64,000 bases of DNA, taken from NCBI GenBank assembly GCA_963402885.1, contig OY727099.1, positions 12,636,001 through 12,700,000 of the forward strand, given 5' to 3'. Of this stretch, positions 35,183 to 47,900 are shown one piece after another. The stretch comes from Antedon bifida. Its lineage: Eukaryota > Echinodermata > Crinoidea > Comatulida > Antedonidae. The translations under genes were made by a program, and so were the position numbers. Positions within the stretch are counted from its first letter, which is position 1. Every line of letters starts with the position of its first letter. The notes under the pieces were generated by a model. That model saw only the letters and a program-made list of their open reading frames with translations, ran no database searches and was not told where the DNA came from.

Positions 35183-35571
35183 AATTCAGGCTTAGTTGAC
35201 CTGCCCAGCATGCATAGGGCCTATCCATGTGTATCTTCTCTATTATTTACGGCCGATTTCGTGCACAAGTAAAATAATTCGTACGGTATATATAACTACA
35301 TTATTGAATCTATTGTAGATTACATATAACATGCCTACACAGTGTAGGTGAACATGTAGTGAACTCCCCCGGCTGGGATATAACTAATAATACAATTTAC
35401 AATACACACAATACTAGACATCTTTAAAAAGTGATTTATTCAATTAACAAATGGACGGTAGGGAATACCGAATATGCTTACGGCCACATTATTTATCTAT
35501 AGTCTGGCTTATCAATTTGAATACCATTATAACTAATTAGTACATTGTTTAATTGTCCTAAAATAGTTGGC

Positions 35572-36130
35572 TTAAAGATGTATTGACCCTTTGACAAATT
35601 TAAAAAAAATAAAAAATAAAAGATTTCAAAAAAAGGTGGGTCATTTTGAAGTATCATAATAGTTATTAACTATCACCAAAAATTTGTCGAAAAAAAAATC
35701 ATTTAACTGAAATACAGACGTTTTTTCGTTTAAAAAATAACTTTGACTTCCAGTAAAAGTTTTCGATCAAAACATAGCCCATAATGAAACGCGCTTGTTT
35801 GGCTACTCTGTATGCATATTTCATAAAACTTCATCACGATCTGTGTGAAAATACATTCTCAACCATGACGATTTGTAAACAATCATAATTAGCAATTATG
35901 CATAATATGCGTATTCGTGGTTTGAAATCTTTGTTTACTTTCGCTCGCGACGATTTTCCAGACGAAATGTAAACGAACTAATTTACCCGTTAATTACGTA
36001 AACTTGTTGTTTTTGGCTCGAATTTTCGACTTAAAGTGAATAACTTTAATATTACTTTGATATGGCCAATTTAAATTTAGAATATTTTGACCTTCATTTT
36101 TTTGTGTTTCAAGGGACAATGCATCTTTAA
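35572..36130. repeat. TTAA MITE, family A, copy 2
   Basis: Near full-length match to 1521-2073, bounded by TTAAAGATGTATTGACCC and GGGACAATGCATCTTTAA. Differences are mostly single-base. Confidence 0.8.
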
Positions 36131-37443
36131 ACAGTGTGGTATGTGGTAAATACAATATTATCAGTTTTGAAATTAGGTCGTTTTAGTACAGCCGAACCTT
36201 CACTTTTCGTCCTCGATCCGAATCCCGGATATTTTAAATGGCACATATTCATAGTGAAATCTGAAAGTATTATGTATTGCTATAATATTCATTAAGTAAT
36301 TTGATAAGGGACATGTTTGTAAATGATGAATGAGTAGGCATAATTAAAATAATACAGGTATCTTTCTACCAGCAAATTCACAGTGAAATTAATTATATTC
36401 GGCCCGTGTGTGACACAGTTGTACAGTGTTGTTGGCCTATTCCTGTTTTCCGATACTCCTTGTATAGCATTCTATACTACTGGTAGTGTATTAATTAAAC
36501 CTACGTAAGTATTTTTTTCAGTTTTTAAAATGATCATAATTATGGTGTTTAACACTTAATAATGTAATATGGTTTTGACGATTTTTACAATTTGATGATT
36601 ATTATTATTACAATTATTATTGCTACTGTTATTAATAATTAATGTTTTTTTTTTCTCTTTTGTGAAATTCACTAACCATTATTTCACATTTTAATTACAT
36701 ACTTATTTTTGAATAAATACATTTCTTTGTAATCAGTTCTTGTTTCTCTTACTTTGTTTTTGCATTTACAGTATACTTAACACCACACAGGCGCCAAACA
36801 TTAATTTTAGAACGCCCGGGTGATATATATTCTGAAAATCAATTATGTAATAATATACATATATTTCTTGTTATATTACTTTGTTATATGTTAAGTTTCC
36901 CATCTGTCTTACAGATGTATATCAATAAATATAAATTGTACAATTCATCATTAAGTTTCTTTAATGGAAACAAAACAACTCAGCTACGCTTGGAGTATAG
37001 ACTTTTGCACATTAGGTTGTATTGTCTTTAGTAACTCTCTCTATTTTGTATAAGAGTAAAGGGCAATTGAATATAGGCCTATATATAATCGAAATGTTTA
37101 TAATGGCCATGTATATTACAAATTATGAAAGCGACGTAGAAATGGACCCTATGCGTTCGTGTATAGCCTAGACCATTATGTTATTTTGTCTTATGTATCA
37201 TCATTCGACCGATGTCGTTAGATACAACATAACTGACTATTGCAAGTCTTTGAGATGCAAGCCTTATTATGTGTATTTAAATAGGCAGGCACGGCCGGCC
37301 GGTCAGCGACAGAGATAACGTGTATTAAAAGTTAATTAGTTTAGGTGACGTGTATAAAAGTAGAATCGGGTTGCATTATTCACTCACCACCTACCTCTAT
37401 TGTTTTTTTTTTATATAGTATTACCTACTCCTGAATCGTATCG
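36131..37443. other. Upstream region of the arylsulfatase gene
   Basis: AT-rich, with runs of ATT/TTA around 36595-36620. The promoter and 5' UTR presumably lie near 37280-37443. I see no exon or clear repeat boundary. Confidence 0.4.
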
Positions 37444-40439
37444 ATGGACAGATTCGTAATATTATTGGAACTGTTTTCAATCATGCCTGCTCTGGCTGCA
37501 AATAGTAACAAACCAAACTTCGTGATATTTCTAGCCGATGATATGGGCTTTTCCGATCCTGCAGTTTACGGCAATCCGCTGGCAGATACACCAAACATCA
37601 ATAAGCTTGCTAAAAATGGTTTGAAGTTTACGCAGTTCTACAGTGCTTCGTCTGTCGGCAGTCCATCAAGGTAAAGGTTTTATAGCCTACATTAATGTGA
37701 CCAGGCCTGCAAAAATAATAATCTTAATGTGTCATATTTAATTACTTCTGGTGCATTGTATGTAGCAAGTCTGTATAATATAAGGTGCTTTTGAATATCA
37801 ATCAATTTGAATTCGGACGCAATTTATCTTTAAAAATATAATATCATAAAAAGAGAAAATGTAACTCTTTCTAATGCACCTTGCGTGTAGGCTAGATGGA
37901 AACAATATTCATGAAGAAATGTTTTCTTTTTATTTTAATTTCTCATTTCAAACGTGTGCCAAAGCAGTCAAACAACAGGACACTGAGCTTGCCTTGCCAA
38001 GAAATGAACTCGCAACAGTTCTTTGATCTTATGTTAGATTGCCTTGCAAATACCAACCGTCTGCGGCATCTGATCGTGCCGCAGCCACAGATAAACACTT
38101 TGATCTCCGGGGCTCAGCATCCTTTTGTTAGCCTTGGTTGAACCCTCTGATTCATAACTTGAAAATAATTTGAAAATGATGAGCGGATAAGACAGTGGAA
38201 CCGTAATCCATAGTCTTATGGCAAGGGTTTGAGGCTCACTCTCTTATTATGGTTCTAGTGGTACAAGGACTATACACCGTAGTAAGTGTACACAAAATGC
38301 TCATGCGCACTTTAAAGAACCTGGTACATCTTTCGAGACGACTAAGGGTTACCTCAGTGTACTAAACTCACACAGCCACTGTCGTAAAAATATTGGTTTT
38401 TGATATACCGTTTATTCTATTTATTTACTTTTATAACAGAGCTGGAATTTTAACTGGACGTTATCCAGTTCGTTCAGGTGTCTGGGGTAAAGATACTGCA
38501 GTCTTTAATCAAGAGTTAACAGGAGGTTTACCACACGAAGAAATAACCATTGCCGAAATGCTAGCCGAACAAGACTATAAATCAGCTTACATTGGAAAAT
38601 GGCATCTTGGTGTAGGATACGACAGAGAATTTCTTCCGTTGCAACATGGTTTTGATAAATACTTTGGTGTACCACACACACACTCTGATTGTCCATGTGA
38701 GATATGCTTCTATCCAGACGAACCGTGCGACTACGATGAATGTGTAGTTGAACATGCTCCTTGTCAGCTAATGTATGGAAACAGAATTCTTGAACAACCA
38801 GTAGATTTGACCACACTATCAGAAAGATATGCTAGAGCAGCTTCAAGTTGGATTCAGGAGTATTCTTGCTCAAGTACACCATTCCTTCTATTCTATGCAT
38901 TCCAGCATACACAAGTGCCACAGTTTGCCGGTCAAAGATTCGCAAACAAAAATGTTGGTGGTCATTACATCGATTCTTTGGCAGAATTGGATTGGCAAGT
39001 AGGACAAGTTATTGATGAATTGGCGAAACATGATTTGCTTGAGAATACTCTCGTAATATTTACCTCAGATAATGGGTAAGTTCACAACACCGTGTATAGT
39101 AGGGATGAATAAATGTATTATTATGTTATGTAAGTATGCATAAACTTAACTAAAATGTCGTGTATATATACGTGTACAATATAATGTACACGCTATATAT
39201 TAGTCATTATTAGTCTGTTAGTTATTCTTTATCTCAGTTATAATTAACTAACGTTTCTTAATTTATTACCGTACTGTACATTGTATGCCCTTTTAGTCCA
39301 GATTTAGATCAGATGGAAAATGGTGGATTTAGCGGCCAAATGCGATGTGGAAAAGAATCAACATTCGAAGGTGGACATCGTGTACCAACTATACTAAGTT
39401 GGCCAGGCCACATTCAAAGCGGCATATCTTTAGAATTACTTAGTCATTTGGATATATGGCCAACACTTCGAAGACTAAGCGGTTCTTTGGACGATGATTT
39501 CAACGTCGTTCTCGATGGAATTGATTTTTCCGATGTTATTTTTTCACACACAAAGGTTAGAATTTTACATACACACATACATTGGATATTAATTAAACCG
39601 TTTTTTATTAAAATGCCTATATTCACTCAAATACATATAGATTTACGAAAAACAATTATTGTAGCCTACTATAGATTGATATGTTTTGCCCTGACAAGAT
39701 ATCAAGTGTTAAATATATTTATTATCACCGGAGAAGGTTTAGGCCTATAATTTGTTCTGTGCAAATGTTTTGCTTATTTGCAAAATCTTTCTTAAAAAAT
39801 GCAGAATGCTGTCGAGAAATAATTTGTGACATTTGACACTTTTAGAAATTTATTTATTTTTTATTATTTGGTAGATTCAAGTGGTAGGACAAATTTCTTA
39901 AACATATTTTTTGTTCTTTTACATTTGTTAACATTGTGTAATTTTGTTTATATATTTTTTTGTATTTTATAATTTCATAGAGCCGCAGAAGAACGATTTT
40001 GTATTATCCCACAAGGCCAGACCCAGAAATAGGAGCAATAGGTATCCGTAACAATCAATATAAAATTCAAAATATTAGTTGTGAAGAAGTGTGTCCGAAC
40101 AGCAACGGAGGATGGCTTTGTGATACACAACCATACATTTTATACGACCTTCTTCTTGACCCAGAAGAACGTCATGCACTGTCCAATGACACAGATCACT
40201 ATTGGTCGACACTGCTACTTATGACAAACCAGTTGTTCAATGTTTCGAGTCAAATCGAATTTGGTGAAAGCGTTCTTACGGATTTCGATGTCACAGCCCA
40301 GATGTGCTGTGACCCCGAGTGCGAACCTTTTCCACACTGTTGTAAATGTAAATCACAATATAGCACTGACCTTTTTCCACTGGACCAATCATGTCACGGG
40401 TCTATGGCAAAAGATCAGAAACATGGAAACAGACATTGA
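37444..40439 (+). CDS. ARSA: Arylsulfatase A-like protein with Gly at the formylglycine position (4 exons)
   Basis: Family members are lysosomal or secreted enzymes that hydrolyse sulfate esters. Exons are 37444-37670, 38440-39075, 39297-39555 and 39981-40439, giving 526 aa (human ARSA 507), all in phase. The start is followed by a signal peptide (about 1-19, cleavage near LAAN). Metal ligands ADD are at 31-33. The signature region reads SSVGSPSRAGILTGRYPVRSG, where the family has C-x-P-S-R: residue 72 is Gly (codon GGC, 37657-37659) instead of the Cys that is converted to formylglycine. The other active-site residues are kept: Arg76, Lys129/His131 in GKWHLG, His232, Asp286-Asn287 in TSDNG and Lys307 in RCGKES. 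Cys-rich segments at 160-184 and the C-terminus follow the ARSA pattern. One base change would restore a Cys codon, so allele, sequencing error and true pseudoenzyme are all possible. Intron 1 carries SINE-like repeats. Confidence 0.92.
37960..38155 (+). repeat. Dispersed repeat (SINE-like), family T copy 2
   Basis: Collinear with 12560-12785 through CTTTGATCTTATG, ACAAATACCAAC and CACAGATAAACACTTTGATC. In arylsulfatase intron 1. Confidence 0.55.
38170..38395 (+). repeat. tRNA-derived SINE, family S copy 3
   Basis: GGATAAGACAGTGGAACCGTAA, then B-box-like AGGGTTTGAGGC and the shared tail AAGAACCTGGTACATCTTTC. It ends about 40 bp before exon 2 of the arylsulfatase gene. Confidence 0.55.
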
Positions 40440-40566
40440 TTTTAGGCACCTTATGGTATCCAGATAAAGATTTCTATACACTGTATAGCTTTCACATTAA
40501 TTGGCTGTTTTGATTTATATTTCCATCCACATTATAATTATTTTGCAATAGCCCTTCATATTTTTA

Positions 40567-40700
40567 TTAAAGATAATTTGTCCCCCTGAAAAAATTTGCT
40601 TTAATTATTTGAGTATTTTAATGTCACATAATAGTTGACTGAAAATTGGATCGGAAAAAATAATGAAACTGTAATTAAAAGCAAATTTTTGCCAGCCAGA
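40567..40700. repeat. TTAA MITE, family A, truncated copy
   Basis: Starts TTAAAGATAATTTGTCCCCC and follows the 40840 copy through AACATAATAGTT-like and AAATTGGATCG blocks, then stops. Confidence 0.6.
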
Positions 40701-40839
40701 GCTTTTGTCAGTGGTCTAAATTAAAATGTAATTTCGTTTTTCATTCGTTCGTTCAATAGACTTCAAAATGACAGATTACACTGAAAATGAAATTAAGCAT
40801 CCATCAATCATTCTAATTGTATGATGAAACTTATTTTGC

Positions 40840-41176
40840 TTAAAGATGTATTGTCCCCCTGAAAAAATAATTCTTACAAAATTTTTTGTTGAATATTACA
40901 TTTTAATGTAACATAATAGTTATCCACTTTGACCAAAAATTGGATCGAAAAAAATGTATTTACCTGAAAAAAAATGTAATTTAAAGGAAAAAATGGTCAA
41001 ATTGGCTGCCAGCCAATGGATTTTTGGTTGAATTTAACCATTTATTTTGTCATTTTACAAGTGAAAACATTATTTATATAAAGTGATTGACTTTATTAAA
41101 ACTACAAAATAACATATTCAAAGTCTGATTTAATTAATCTTCATTTTTTATGTTTTTGGGGGACAATACATCTTTA
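40840..41176. repeat. TTAA MITE, family A, copy 3
   Basis: 337 bp between TTAAAGATGTATTGTCCCCC and GGGGGACAATACATCTTTA. Contains GGCTGCCAGCCAATGG. It serves as the uninterrupted relative of the copy split by the DIRS element at 24.5 kb. Confidence 0.8.
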
Positions 41177-41508
41177 GAAGCGCTTTATTGGTGTTGTATT
41201 TCTGAGCCCTGTATTGGTATTTGTCATAGGCATTGATAGTGGTACCAATGAGAGAGTTCTCAATAACTAAGTTTAATGTTCTTTTTTATCCATTTGTTCA
41301 AATAGACTTCAATATCAAAAACAAATATCACATGACAGATCACATAGATTGTAATTAAACGATACGTCCATCATGTTGACAAGTAAATTAATTACCTTGC
41401 TTGTTGAAAAGTTCTGTATAATAGTGTTGTTTTATTTCTGTGCCCAGTTTGGTATTTAAGCATAGACAATGAATGGTGGCCTTTCTTGTTGAAAATACGT
41501 TACTTGTT

Positions 41509-41622
41509 AGTTGCGTGCAACGCGACTCTACATGTCACTATGTCGGTCGGTTGGTCGGTCGGTTGGTCGGTAAACACTAACTCAAATTTGAGCACGCGAC
41601 TGCAGCCATCTATGGCCTTGTT
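41509..41622 (+). mobile_element. HINE-like element, short form (family D)
   Basis: The left end AGTTGCGTGCAACGCGACTC forms a hairpin. A GGTCGGTTGGTC microsatellite follows, and the right end is AGCACGCGACT ... TGGCCTTGTTA. This is the same terminal pair as the 762-bp form at 50774. Confidence 0.6.
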
Positions 41623-42332
41623 ATATTTCAGACATTTCTTAGTGGTACGGTTTAGAGATGCTCGGAAATAACATTGAATTTATTTTTCATTCAATTATAG
41701 AGCTGAATAAAATATTAGAGAATTATATAGAGTATACAATTATTATATTAACACTTTAGACTTTGAGTAATCATTACGACCAACATGCTGCCAAGCTAAA
41801 GTGAATAAATCATATACAATTGGCTTCCTTGTTGTATATAGTGTTTATAAACATTGCTGATTTGTCATGAGCAAGATAATGGTAGGCGCGTCCTGTAATG
41901 AGAAAGTTTCCGAAAACTTTTAAATGCTTAGAAATAAAAAGACTTTTTAACTGCTTTCTACTAATTTTTTTTATTTCATACTTTTACAATTTGATTAATA
42001 ATAAAATTACAAACCCATAATGTGAAACTGTTAAACCTTCAATCAATGCAATTAAAACTACGTGCTTCGTTATGTGAAAGATTCATTCTTTTTAACAGTA
42101 ATTCTGAGTGCACAAGAAGTAATAGTCAAAAGTCAAAATTGGAAACTGATACAATAAGGCAACATTTGTATAGGCTACCATGCAACGATGGCGTGGAGTA
42201 TAACTAAAATGGTAGGCCTACTGTAGACATAGGCCTACAGTATATTCAACACTATTTCTGCTATGCGTAGTACGATGCGCATCAACAGTGACGATTCAAC
42301 TTCTCGTCAGAGGGGGACGCGAAATCGAAAAG

Positions 42333-42400
42333 TATGTCCTTACGTTGCGTTGTTGCGTTGGGGCATAATTGCTTTTATTAGTGGGAACCAAGCCTTAGCA
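42333..42400. repeat. MITE, family C, right-end fragment
   Basis: TTACGTTGCGTTGTTGCGTT then TTAGTGGGAACCAAGCC. Confidence 0.5.
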
Positions 42401-42665
42401 TTAGTTGTGATTTTATGACGTAATATAGAAAGGTATTCCCTGTGAAGTTCGTTGCTAGTTATTCATTTTATTGTAATTCTTTATGGCATGTCATGTGTCA
42501 CAAATCACAAACACGATTTACGCAAATTAGTATTGGACATATTTTTTAATATTCGTCATTTTAATAAATGACATTTCCATCCAATGATGATTTATCTGTG
42601 TTTGTTTGTTGTCCTGTCCGGTCGCTAGCGTAACACAAATATATATTGTTACTGATATGCATATA

Positions 42666-42760
42666 TAACAAGGCCAACAGCCATTAAGTCGCGTGCTACA
42701 ATGCATAGTGATACCGGACCGACAGACAGACTGACAGACCGACAGACAGACCGACAGACC

Positions 42761-42795
<35 letters not shown>

Positions 42796-43432
42796 CGACC
42801 GACCGACATAGTGAACTATACTGACCGAAATTACTAAACATGTTTAAAAATGATGAAGTGTTTAAACACATTTATATTTTTTTAATTTACACGTGCGTAG
42901 ACGTGCTCGTATAACGTAATTTCGAGTTAAAAAGTAAGTCAAGAAAACAGAAATCGGGCAAAAAGAGTGCGCAATAACATTTAACGCGCACTCATGGCAA
43001 TTTTGTAAACGCTTAAAATTGCATGAAACGTACTCTTATTTCATCGAAAATAAATTTTGAAAATTTTAAGCGCGCGTACGCATGCGTTACATGCGCTACG
43101 CACGTAATTGTATTGCCATATGCTGATCTATGCCCTGAAATGCCCAAATTTTATTTAATTGTGATTCATGGTTGTGAAGATATGATTACAAACGTGATTT
43201 CGTTAAATCGTGCGTAGACCGCGTAATTTTTTATTGCGCACCGTGAAAACATAACCACATCGATTCCTGACCATAAGGAATATTCTGTGAAAAATTGACT
43301 TAGCTAGATTAAACTGATATCAAGATAAGGTCAGAAAGCGATAAAACGCATAGTGATACCGGACAGACAGACAGACAGACAGACAGACCAATCGACCGAC
43401 ATAGTGAACTATAGAGTCGCGTCCACGCGACT
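42666..43432 (-). mobile_element. HINE-like element, long form (family D), minus orientation
   Basis: 767 bp, an inverted copy of 50774-51535. Both start and end next to GACAGACAGACCGAC microsatellites preceded by ATAGTGATACCGG. The outer end is the perfect hairpin AGTCGCGTCCACGCGACT, and the other end is TAACAAGGCCAACAGCC. No long ORF; apparent frames in the microsatellite are artefacts. Confidence 0.7.
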
Positions 43433-43441
43433 AAAAAGTAA

Positions 43442-43630
43442 TTGTATATAACTAGATAGTACGCGAGCGAAGCACATATGATTCTCGAATACACAGTAAT
43501 TTCAGCGTAAAAAACGATTTCAAATGTACGTAACCCAGGACTACAATATATTGTCGTTTTCAGAAACGAATAAATAGACACGATGATTTATGTAGTCAAC
43601 TACAATTAGCACCCTGGAAATTAGGCCTAC
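43442..43630 (+). repeat. Dispersed repeat, family E copy 1
   Basis: TAGTACGCGAGCGAAGC, then GATTCTCGAATACACAGTAA, GCGTAAAAAACGATTTCAAA and AACGAATAAATAGACACGAT. The same ordered blocks occur at 55447, 56457 and 63717. Confidence 0.7.
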
Positions 43631-44212
43631 TTCTATACGCCTATAAATATTTACAACGGCTAACAACATGTCATTAGCAAGTGAACAATTGGCAGTTTTG
43701 TAGTTAAGCTGCTAGTTTATTAATACAAAGTAGTGTTTTGACTTTCTTTGCATCCGCATCAACTGATGCCTTCTGATGAATTATCTGTTAGATTACGTTA
43801 ACATGTCTGAAATGTTCGTCGTTAATTATTGCAAATATTTCTTGAGGTTGCTGAGTTGAATACAAGGTGCAACTGTTATTAGCCATTTGTAAACTTAAAC
43901 ACGTCACAGCATTTTGATTTGCACATCTGACCGCAACGAACCAATGATCGAGAATATACAGTATATAGAATTTTGCCTTGAAATGTTAATATGGTTTCGT
44001 AAAGACCGTCTTGACCTGAAATTAAATATAGAAATTATAAAAGATTATTGCCATGAGAGACAATGTCACTCGGAGCTTAAAGCTCAAATGCCCAAGTTTG
44101 CACCGATTTACATCCACAAAAAACAGTGCTCTCAGTTAATAGTCCAAATTCCTTTACTATCGGTGGAGATTATGATAGAGGTATTGATTAATCATTTAAG
44201 AAGTATTTATTA

Positions 44213-44823
44213 CCATTAGTAGAACGATCTCGTACTGATTTGATCTCGGATTCGTCAAGTACTCTATCATAAATTTGAAACATCGTCACGTTAGCTTGTG
44301 CCTCGGAGCCATCACGGTCCAATTTTGATTGTTGTCTCATTGAAATAGAAATCTAGATGGGTAAGTTGTGTATAACCAATACTTGCGATCTCTCCATTCC
44401 TCCAGAGTTTGACGTTTTGGTTGATTCCATCGAAAGTCAGAGTAAGGAATGTCCAAACTTCAGGCAATAGAACATGAGCTCTTGTCAGTTCCTGATTTCC
44501 ATAGAATACAGTTACCTCAGATTGATATAGATTACCATTTGAATACGTTTGTTGTATTCGTAGACTGGTTCCCTTTTTCGGATAAACCAATAATATCGCC
44601 CATAGAACTCTGGTACGGGTAGACATAGAAGGCGATTGTCAACGTTTGTGTTCCGCTGGAGTAATATGGGTCTAAAGCCATCGTAGCCTCAATCGACTCT
44701 GACGTGTCATCTGCACACTCATAATTACCATAGTTACATGGTCGTATTGGCAGCTTTCCGTATAAGTTTTCCAACAAACAAGCCATACTCAAAGTAAACA
44801 GTGTGATGGGATTCAGAATTCTC
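44213..44823 (-). pseudogene. LamG / concanavalin A-like domain exon with two frameshifts
   Basis: Read from an acceptor (TTTTCAG) at 44824. The first frame gives PITLFTLSMACLLENLYG and then LTIAFYVYPYQSSMGDIIGL, a typical LamG-like beta-sandwich start. It shifts by one base in the A5G3 run near 44575 to continue as LRIQQTYSNGNLYQ ... VWTFLTLTFDGINQNVKLWR. It shifts again near 44317 to SEAQANVTMFQIYDRVLDES. Such domains occur in secreted or surface lectin-like proteins. Both shifts lie at homopolymer-like sites, so sequencing error cannot be excluded. A donor near 44212 would end the exon. A truncated LINE lies immediately upstream, and no partner exons were identified. Confidence 0.55.
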
Positions 44824-44974
44824 TGAAAATAACCTAAAAGTAGTGCAAGATCGTCAACATGTGAACCCTGTATTTTATATCTGGCACAATAATTAAGATG
44901 ATCAATTTGGAAATGCGTTTATTATTACATGGTTCAACACTTTAATTGAATTACAATAGGCCTACTGTAACTAG

Positions 44975-47900
44975 AATACAATAAGAATGTGGCTTGTTCC
45001 GATCACTATTTCACTCAAATTGTTAAACGAAGACAACGATCGAGGACCTGGAATCTGGAAAATAAATAACAGTGTCCTAAACGAAGAAAATTACAGTATT
45101 GCTATAAAAAGAATATTTGAAAAGGAAAAAAAATAAACATAACCTAAACCCAGAAATGTTATGGGAATATATAAAAATAGAAATTAAAGAATTTTCTATA
45201 AAATATTGTGTAAAAAAAGAAAAAACGAAAAATATTCAAAAAGAAATATTGACCAAGGAAGTCAAAATACTAACTAATCAATTAGATAGCAGTTATGATG
45301 AAGACATAGATAAAAAACTTAGATCAAAATCAAAAGATCTCGAGGAAATATACCAAATTGAAGCACAAGGTGCCAAGATAAGATCCAGAATAGAATGGTT
45401 TGAGAAAAACACACCATTTTTTTTTGTGGTTAGAAAAAAAACAATGCAAAAAGAAAACATATTACTGTTATAAAGAAGAAAAATGGTAAATTTACCTCTG
45501 ATAAAGAAAATTTTTTAAAAGAACATGTTCTTTTCTATGAACAGTTATATGAAGACAAACAGATAAAAATAGAAAATATAAAAGATTACCTAGAAAATAC
45601 AAATATGAACACACTTTCACAATGTGATTCTGCAAAATGTGATGGAATTATTCTAGAAAAAGAACTCACGAACGCTGTTGAGAAAATGCATCTAAACAAA
45701 AGTCCAGGATCGGATGGATTAAGCGTCGAATTTTATAGAACCTTCTGGAATGAAATTAAACACATTTTACGCAATTCTTTAAATTATAGTTACAATCAAA
45801 ATAAATTATCCTGCTCACAGCGAGTAGGAATAATAAATCTAATATTCAAATCAGGTGATAGAGAAAATTTAGAAAATTGGAGGCCAATTACTCTACTTAA
45901 CTTAGGTTATAAAATTATGGCACACGCCCTTTCTAACCGAATGCACGACGTTATTGGTTTGATAATATGCATTGACCAAAAAGCATATATAAAAGGAAGG
46001 GTCGGCGGAGAAAATATTAGACTAGTAGACGACTTACTAAATTTTACAAAAGATAATAATATACCTGGTGCAATGATCTTTCTTGATTTTGCTAAGGCTT
46101 TTGATTCCATAGACAGAAAGTTATTGCTTAAAACAATCGAGAAATTTGGCTTCGGCAAATCGTTCATAAAATGGATTAACTTAATTTATGCTGATACACG
46201 ATGTAAAGTGATAAACAATGGTTGGGTCTCTGAGAGCTTCAAATGAATTGCGGAGTTAGACAAGGGTGTCCACTGTCTGCCTTATTATTTATCTTAGTTG
46301 CCGAAATTATGTCAATAAATATAAGAGCGAATCCACTCTGCAAAGGCATCACACTACCAAGTACAGAAAATGCTGCAGATAAAATTGTTAAAATTGCCCA
46401 ATTAGCAGATGATACTGTAATTTTCACGCGTGATGGACATAGCTTAAAATATTTTTGAATTGAAATTCAAAAATTCTGTGATATATCAGGCTTGAAATTA
46501 AATTAAAAAAAACAAATGGCATTTGGATTGGATCAAGCAGATTTCTTGATTCCTCTCCATATAATATTTTATGGACAAAAGAACCAATTAAATTCTTAGG
46601 AATTTACGTTGGTTACGACGAAAAGTTGTGTGAAAAAAAGAATTGGGACGATAAAATTGTTAATTTGAAAAAAACTTTACAGTTATGGAAAACAAGACAC
46701 TTATCTTTCTTTGGAAAAATAATAATAATTAAGACTCTAGCTATATCTAAGCTCATTTACAATGCTAGTGTAATAAATGTACCAACATATTTCTTTCCTA
46801 TTGTTGAAAAGGAAATTTATAATTTTATATGGAGCGGAAATAAAAAAAAAATTAAAAGAACAACACTTATTAATAAAAACGAAGACGGAGGTCTCAACGT
46901 GGTTGATTTTAATGCATTAGTGAAGTCTCTAAAACTGAGCTGGGTCAAGCGTTTGCTAAGCCCAGATCCAGGGAAATGGAAATTTATCCCTAGACATTAT
47001 ATGTACCCAATAGAATGTACACTTAAGATTAGTAAAATTAATACTTAAAATCATACAATTTTAAAAGATATGCCAGTGTTCTATCAACAATTATTAAAAG
47101 CTGTTGTGATTCTAAATAACATATTCAGTACAGAACCACACACTGTAAACGAAATTAAATCTCAACAATTATGGGAAAACAAGTATGTAACACTGGATGG
47201 CAAACCAATGTACTTTTGCTCCTGGTTAAATTCTGGTATCAAAATAATCAATGATATAATTGTTGATAATGAACTAATAACATATCAAAGGTTGATTCCA
47301 ATGTTATGTAATAAAGAAAACGGGTTGATTGAATACTTTGCTGTTGTCAATGCCATACCGCATCAATGGAAAACAATTGTTAAAACACCGAATGTCGAAA
47401 ATGAAATAGATAAAACCTTTGACATGCTTACATTTTATAAACAAAATAAATCATCTACGTTTTATAGATATCTTATTAATAGTAAAGTCTCTATCCCAAG
47501 ATCACAAGTGAAATGGGAACAGGAATTTGGTGTCGATTTAAATTGGCACGCAATATGGTGTAATAAAGTTTTAAACACCAAACATATTGTAAAAGTTGCC
47601 CAATTCAACTTTAAATTGTTACACAGAATTATAGCATGTAGGAAAAAATTAAAACTATGGAAATTAGCTGATAGTGATATATGCCAAAAATGTAAAATAC
47701 AAGTAGAAAACGAAAAACATATGCTTTATACATGTAATACAATTCAGCCAGTCTGAAGAAAGTTCGATTCAATGATTGTGTTGATGAAGTGTTTTCCTGT
47801 TAACGAAACACAACACAACTTTTCAAGTTGGACTAATATAGTCACTGAAAATACAATAGCAAACTCATCAATGAATTAATTTCTGTTTTTTGCTTTTCAA

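Larger units (their letters stand above)
31836..35571. other. Upstream region of the ankyrin gene (repeats and candidate 5' UTR exon)
   Basis: No coding exon seen. It holds a direct duplication (32.1-32.4 kb), a LINE-like tail (32955-33035), an 806-bp TIR element (33319-34124), a dense run of AGGCCTAG motifs (34200-34520), and on the minus strand a strong splice donor AATAAAG|GTAAGT at 34582/34581 that could end the ankyrin gene's 5' UTR exon. A family C fragment lies at 35118-35182. Confidence 0.45.

Noticed and set aside
42527-42871. Open frame rich in SVCLSVGLS repeats (also at 43309-43581 and 51371-51610)
   Set aside because: It is the translation of the GACAGACAGACC microsatellite inside the HINE-like elements, not a protein gene.
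43914-44219. 101-codon frame next to the LamG exon
   Set aside because: No recognisable domain, and it is on the opposite strand to the LamG exon; probably chance.
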